Shown here in pieces: positions 61,966-64,000 of a stretch of DNA of 64,000 nt; position 1 is the first letter of the stretch; every line of letters begins with the position of its first letter. Under the pieces are notes generated by a model. The model worked only from the letters and a program-made list of their open reading frames with translations, ran no database searches and had not been told where the DNA came from. This DNA is from Psettodes erumei. Lineage: Eukaryota; Chordata; Actinopteri; Pleuronectiformes; Psettodidae. A program made the translations under genes and the position numbers. Where the stretch lies: contig JAFBJZ010000627.1 in assembly GCA_016785225.1 (NCBI GenBank), positions 147,501-211,500 of the forward strand, given 5' to 3'.

Positions 61966-64000
61966 GGGGGCTGTGGTGTATTCAGGGACAGCTGCAGTGA
62001 CGGGAAAACCGTGTCAAGCCCTTGGAATGAACCACAACCCCCATCGCACACGTGCAAACAGCAGCTCGACATGAGCTCACCGGAACGCCGCGCCGCTCTT
62101 TCTTTCACGAGGTTATAAAAAAAAAAAAAACAAAACCACGGCGCTCTTATCGAGAGAGTCGGTGCATGCGATAAACACGGACGAAGGCCCGGAGCTGACC
62201 TGCAGCTGCCGGGGCGCCGCGGCCAGGAATTCACGTCGTGTTATTAATTGATCATAAAACGGAAAAATGGAGGGATTTCGTAACCCCCGCTGGCAGCCGC
62301 GCTGTTTTGTCCCGTTTCCAGCGTTTGATCCCTCGCCATCCGCCGGGTCTGGTCTCACGTTTACCGCAGTTATATCTTGTCGACCATCGAGCTCGACCGC
62401 AAACGGCGGCTTTGATTTCCTCGCCGGAGAGAACGAAGCGCGACCGGCTCTGGATCGGCCCGGGGCGAGGCGAGGACGCCTCTTCCTGTCGGTTTCAGGC
62501 GGTGGAGAGGAAGCGGCGTGGAACGCTAGCGCGGTTACCGGCGGCCTCATCGCGCTCGGGATGGATGAACGGCGAGCCGTCGGTTCCCATGAAGGCGAGC
62601 CGTCGTCATGTGAAGGGAAACCCCCGCTCTGCAAACGACATGTGCTGAAAGTTTCTGACTTTTTTTTTTTATTTAATCAAAATATAGATTAACATCAGAC
62701 GTCGGGAAAAACATCCCGGCGCTGCAGGGTGGTCCGGCGGTTACACGGATTGTCTGGTCGTAAGGGAAGGTCACGGGGTTCGATCCCCGCGAGCCGCACG
62801 CCGAGCTGCCCTGCGTAAATGTCCGTCGTCTTGCTTTTTTTTTTTTTTAAATCAACACGCGGCCGTAAACGTCCGGCATGCCGGCGGTAGATCCGTATCT
62901 CCGGCACGGAGGCCCGGCCCGTCTGGCTCAGCGATGGGCCCGAGTCGCGGCTCTTCCTGTCGTTACGATACCTCCTGTTTAAAAGGGGGAAACGCTGAGC
63001 CCGAACCCGCCGCCGTCAGCCGCGCGTCTCAAAACAAAGACCACATGTGTCCGGTTAATGCGAACCAGACGCGTGGATGGAGGCTGCGGGGCCTCCACTC
63101 GCCCCGGGGGCGGAGAGCAATGAAAAACGGCCCCAGTGGGGGTCGGGGGGGGCGTGATGGGGGTTATTAGCGGGTTTGGAGACATTAACCCTCGTTCTGA
63201 GCTTGTGGTATGACCCCGGCTGACACCTGGCCGGCCTCGCCACAACAAAAAGGCCGGGGGGGGGGGTCAGCGAGGGGGTGGGGGGTGGGGGTGATGGTGG
63301 GCCGGGGGGTGGGGCTGCTGCTGCTGCTGCTGCTGCTGCTCCCAGTCCCTGAAGGATGTCATGCATCGGTATCTCCTGCGGTCAGAAAATGACTTTTTCC
63401 TGTTTTGACTTTTACATCAGCAAGTTGCAGTTTTATCTGCGATTAAAAAAAAAAAAAAAAACAGTTTGACGTTTGCGGCAAGTCTTTTTACTTTTATTTA
63501 TTTAATTTTTTTTTTTTTTTTTACTTTCAAGCTACAGATAAAATACCTGCAGCCGACCTCGCACATACTTGTACTTATATTTCTTTATCCATCTTTTCAG
63601 ATGGAGAGTTTGATGGTCCCGTCACCAGGTGCGTCACCAGGTGCAGGTGAGAGAGTCTGCCTACGTCACCGCCAGGCACCGCCTCCGGCGCGCACGTGAA
63701 CCGACGTGAACTCACGCAGGGCGGCGAGGAGCACGCGGACCTCCACTGGCCTCTGCTGGTCGCCACCGGGAACTGCAGCGACGTGGGGAAAAAACAAAAC
63801 AAAACACATGTACATGTACACGAGTAGTACTCCTCTGAAGTACGACAGAGTAATTGGCCAAGCTCACCTCAAAGTATTTGGGTTAAAGTACTCGCTTTGC
63901 AGTAAACTGGCAGCTGCTTCAGTGGCATTTCCGGTAATCATGTAATGCTGCGTTAAAGTGCTATGGGAAATTACACCATTACTATCATTGTATTCATCAA
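60377..64000. other. Region upstream of MMP11, no gene recognised
   Basis: The first 200 bp is probably the MMP11 promoter and 5' UTR (CTT and T runs). Beyond it are GGA (about 60607-60640), TTA (about 60721-60752), CA (61465-61499), GT-then-G (61931-61969) and CTG (63317-63340) tracts and a tRNA-derived SINE-like sequence at about 62725-62850. No exon with recognisable homology was found on either strand. Confidence 0.55.
62725..62850 (+). mobile_element. Degenerate tRNA-derived SINE-like sequence
   Basis: An A-box-like motif (TGGTCCGGCGG, 62730-62740) and a near-perfect B box (GGTTCGATCCC, 62777-62787) are spaced as in a tRNA gene. CCGAGCTGCCCTG follows, resembling the segment after the tRNA head in common fish SINEs, then a T run. 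The sequence does not fold into a complete tRNA by eye, so a SINE remnant is preferred over a functional tRNA gene. Confidence 0.5.

Noticed and set aside
62725..62800. Functional tRNA gene
   Set aside because: A and B boxes are present, but no paired acceptor and anticodon stems could be found by eye, and SINE-like sequence follows.

Overview
This window is vertebrate nuclear DNA, most likely from a ray-finned (teleost) fish. Genes are split into many short exons with GT-AG junctions, introns are mostly short, proteins match human orthologues closely, and CA/GT microsatellites are extremely dense. I see no viral, plasmid or prokaryotic features, no CRISPR array and no intact transposon.

Layout. 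(1) 0.4-2.2 kb, minus: internal exons of a protein kinase N gene, best fit PKN3, running off the left edge. (2) 3.9-7.4 kb, plus: complete SET (histone chaperone, PP2A inhibitor). (3) 7.5-8.6 kb, minus: a two-exon gene for a small, probably secreted CULT-domain (cereblon-type) protein with an intact tri-tryptophan pocket. (4) 9.6-13.7 kb, plus: ODF2, 17 exons, with one apparent 1-nt frameshift. (5) 14.5-18.2 kb, plus: GLE1, 15 exons, with at least one GC-AG intron. (6) 19.1-20.8 kb, minus: PTGES2, 7 exons. (7) 22.1-37.9 kb, plus: RALGDS, with several candidate alternative first exons, all in phase 0 with a common second exon, and one apparent 1-nt frameshift in that exon. (8) 41.2-43.7 kb, plus: SMARCB1, 9 exons. 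(9) 44.5-46.1 kb, minus: DERL3, 7 exons. (10) 48.3-60.4 kb, minus: MMP11, 8 exons. The last 3.6 kb holds no recognisable gene, only a degenerate tRNA-derived SINE-like sequence.

The genes do not form one pathway. They look like two conserved syntenic blocks. PKN3, SET, ODF2, GLE1, PTGES2 and RALGDS have human counterparts on 9q34; SMARCB1, DERL3 and MMP11 have human counterparts close together on 22q11. The junction lies between RALGDS and SMARCB1 (about 38-41 kb). Spacing is tight: PKN3/SET, CULT/ODF2 and PTGES2/RALGDS are divergent pairs, while SET/CULT, GLE1/PTGES2 and SMARCB1/DERL3 are tail to tail, with polyadenylation signals in two of these pairs only tens to about 150 bases apart.

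Exon coordinates were derived by hand from splice sites, reading phase and remembered family sequences; no alignment was run. I found no clearly undescribed system. The items most worth a second look are the secreted CULT protein, the RALGDS alternative first exons with an overlapping uORF, the GC-AG introns of GLE1, a promoter-like island antisense inside MMP11, two isolated frameshifts, and the very long simple repeats.
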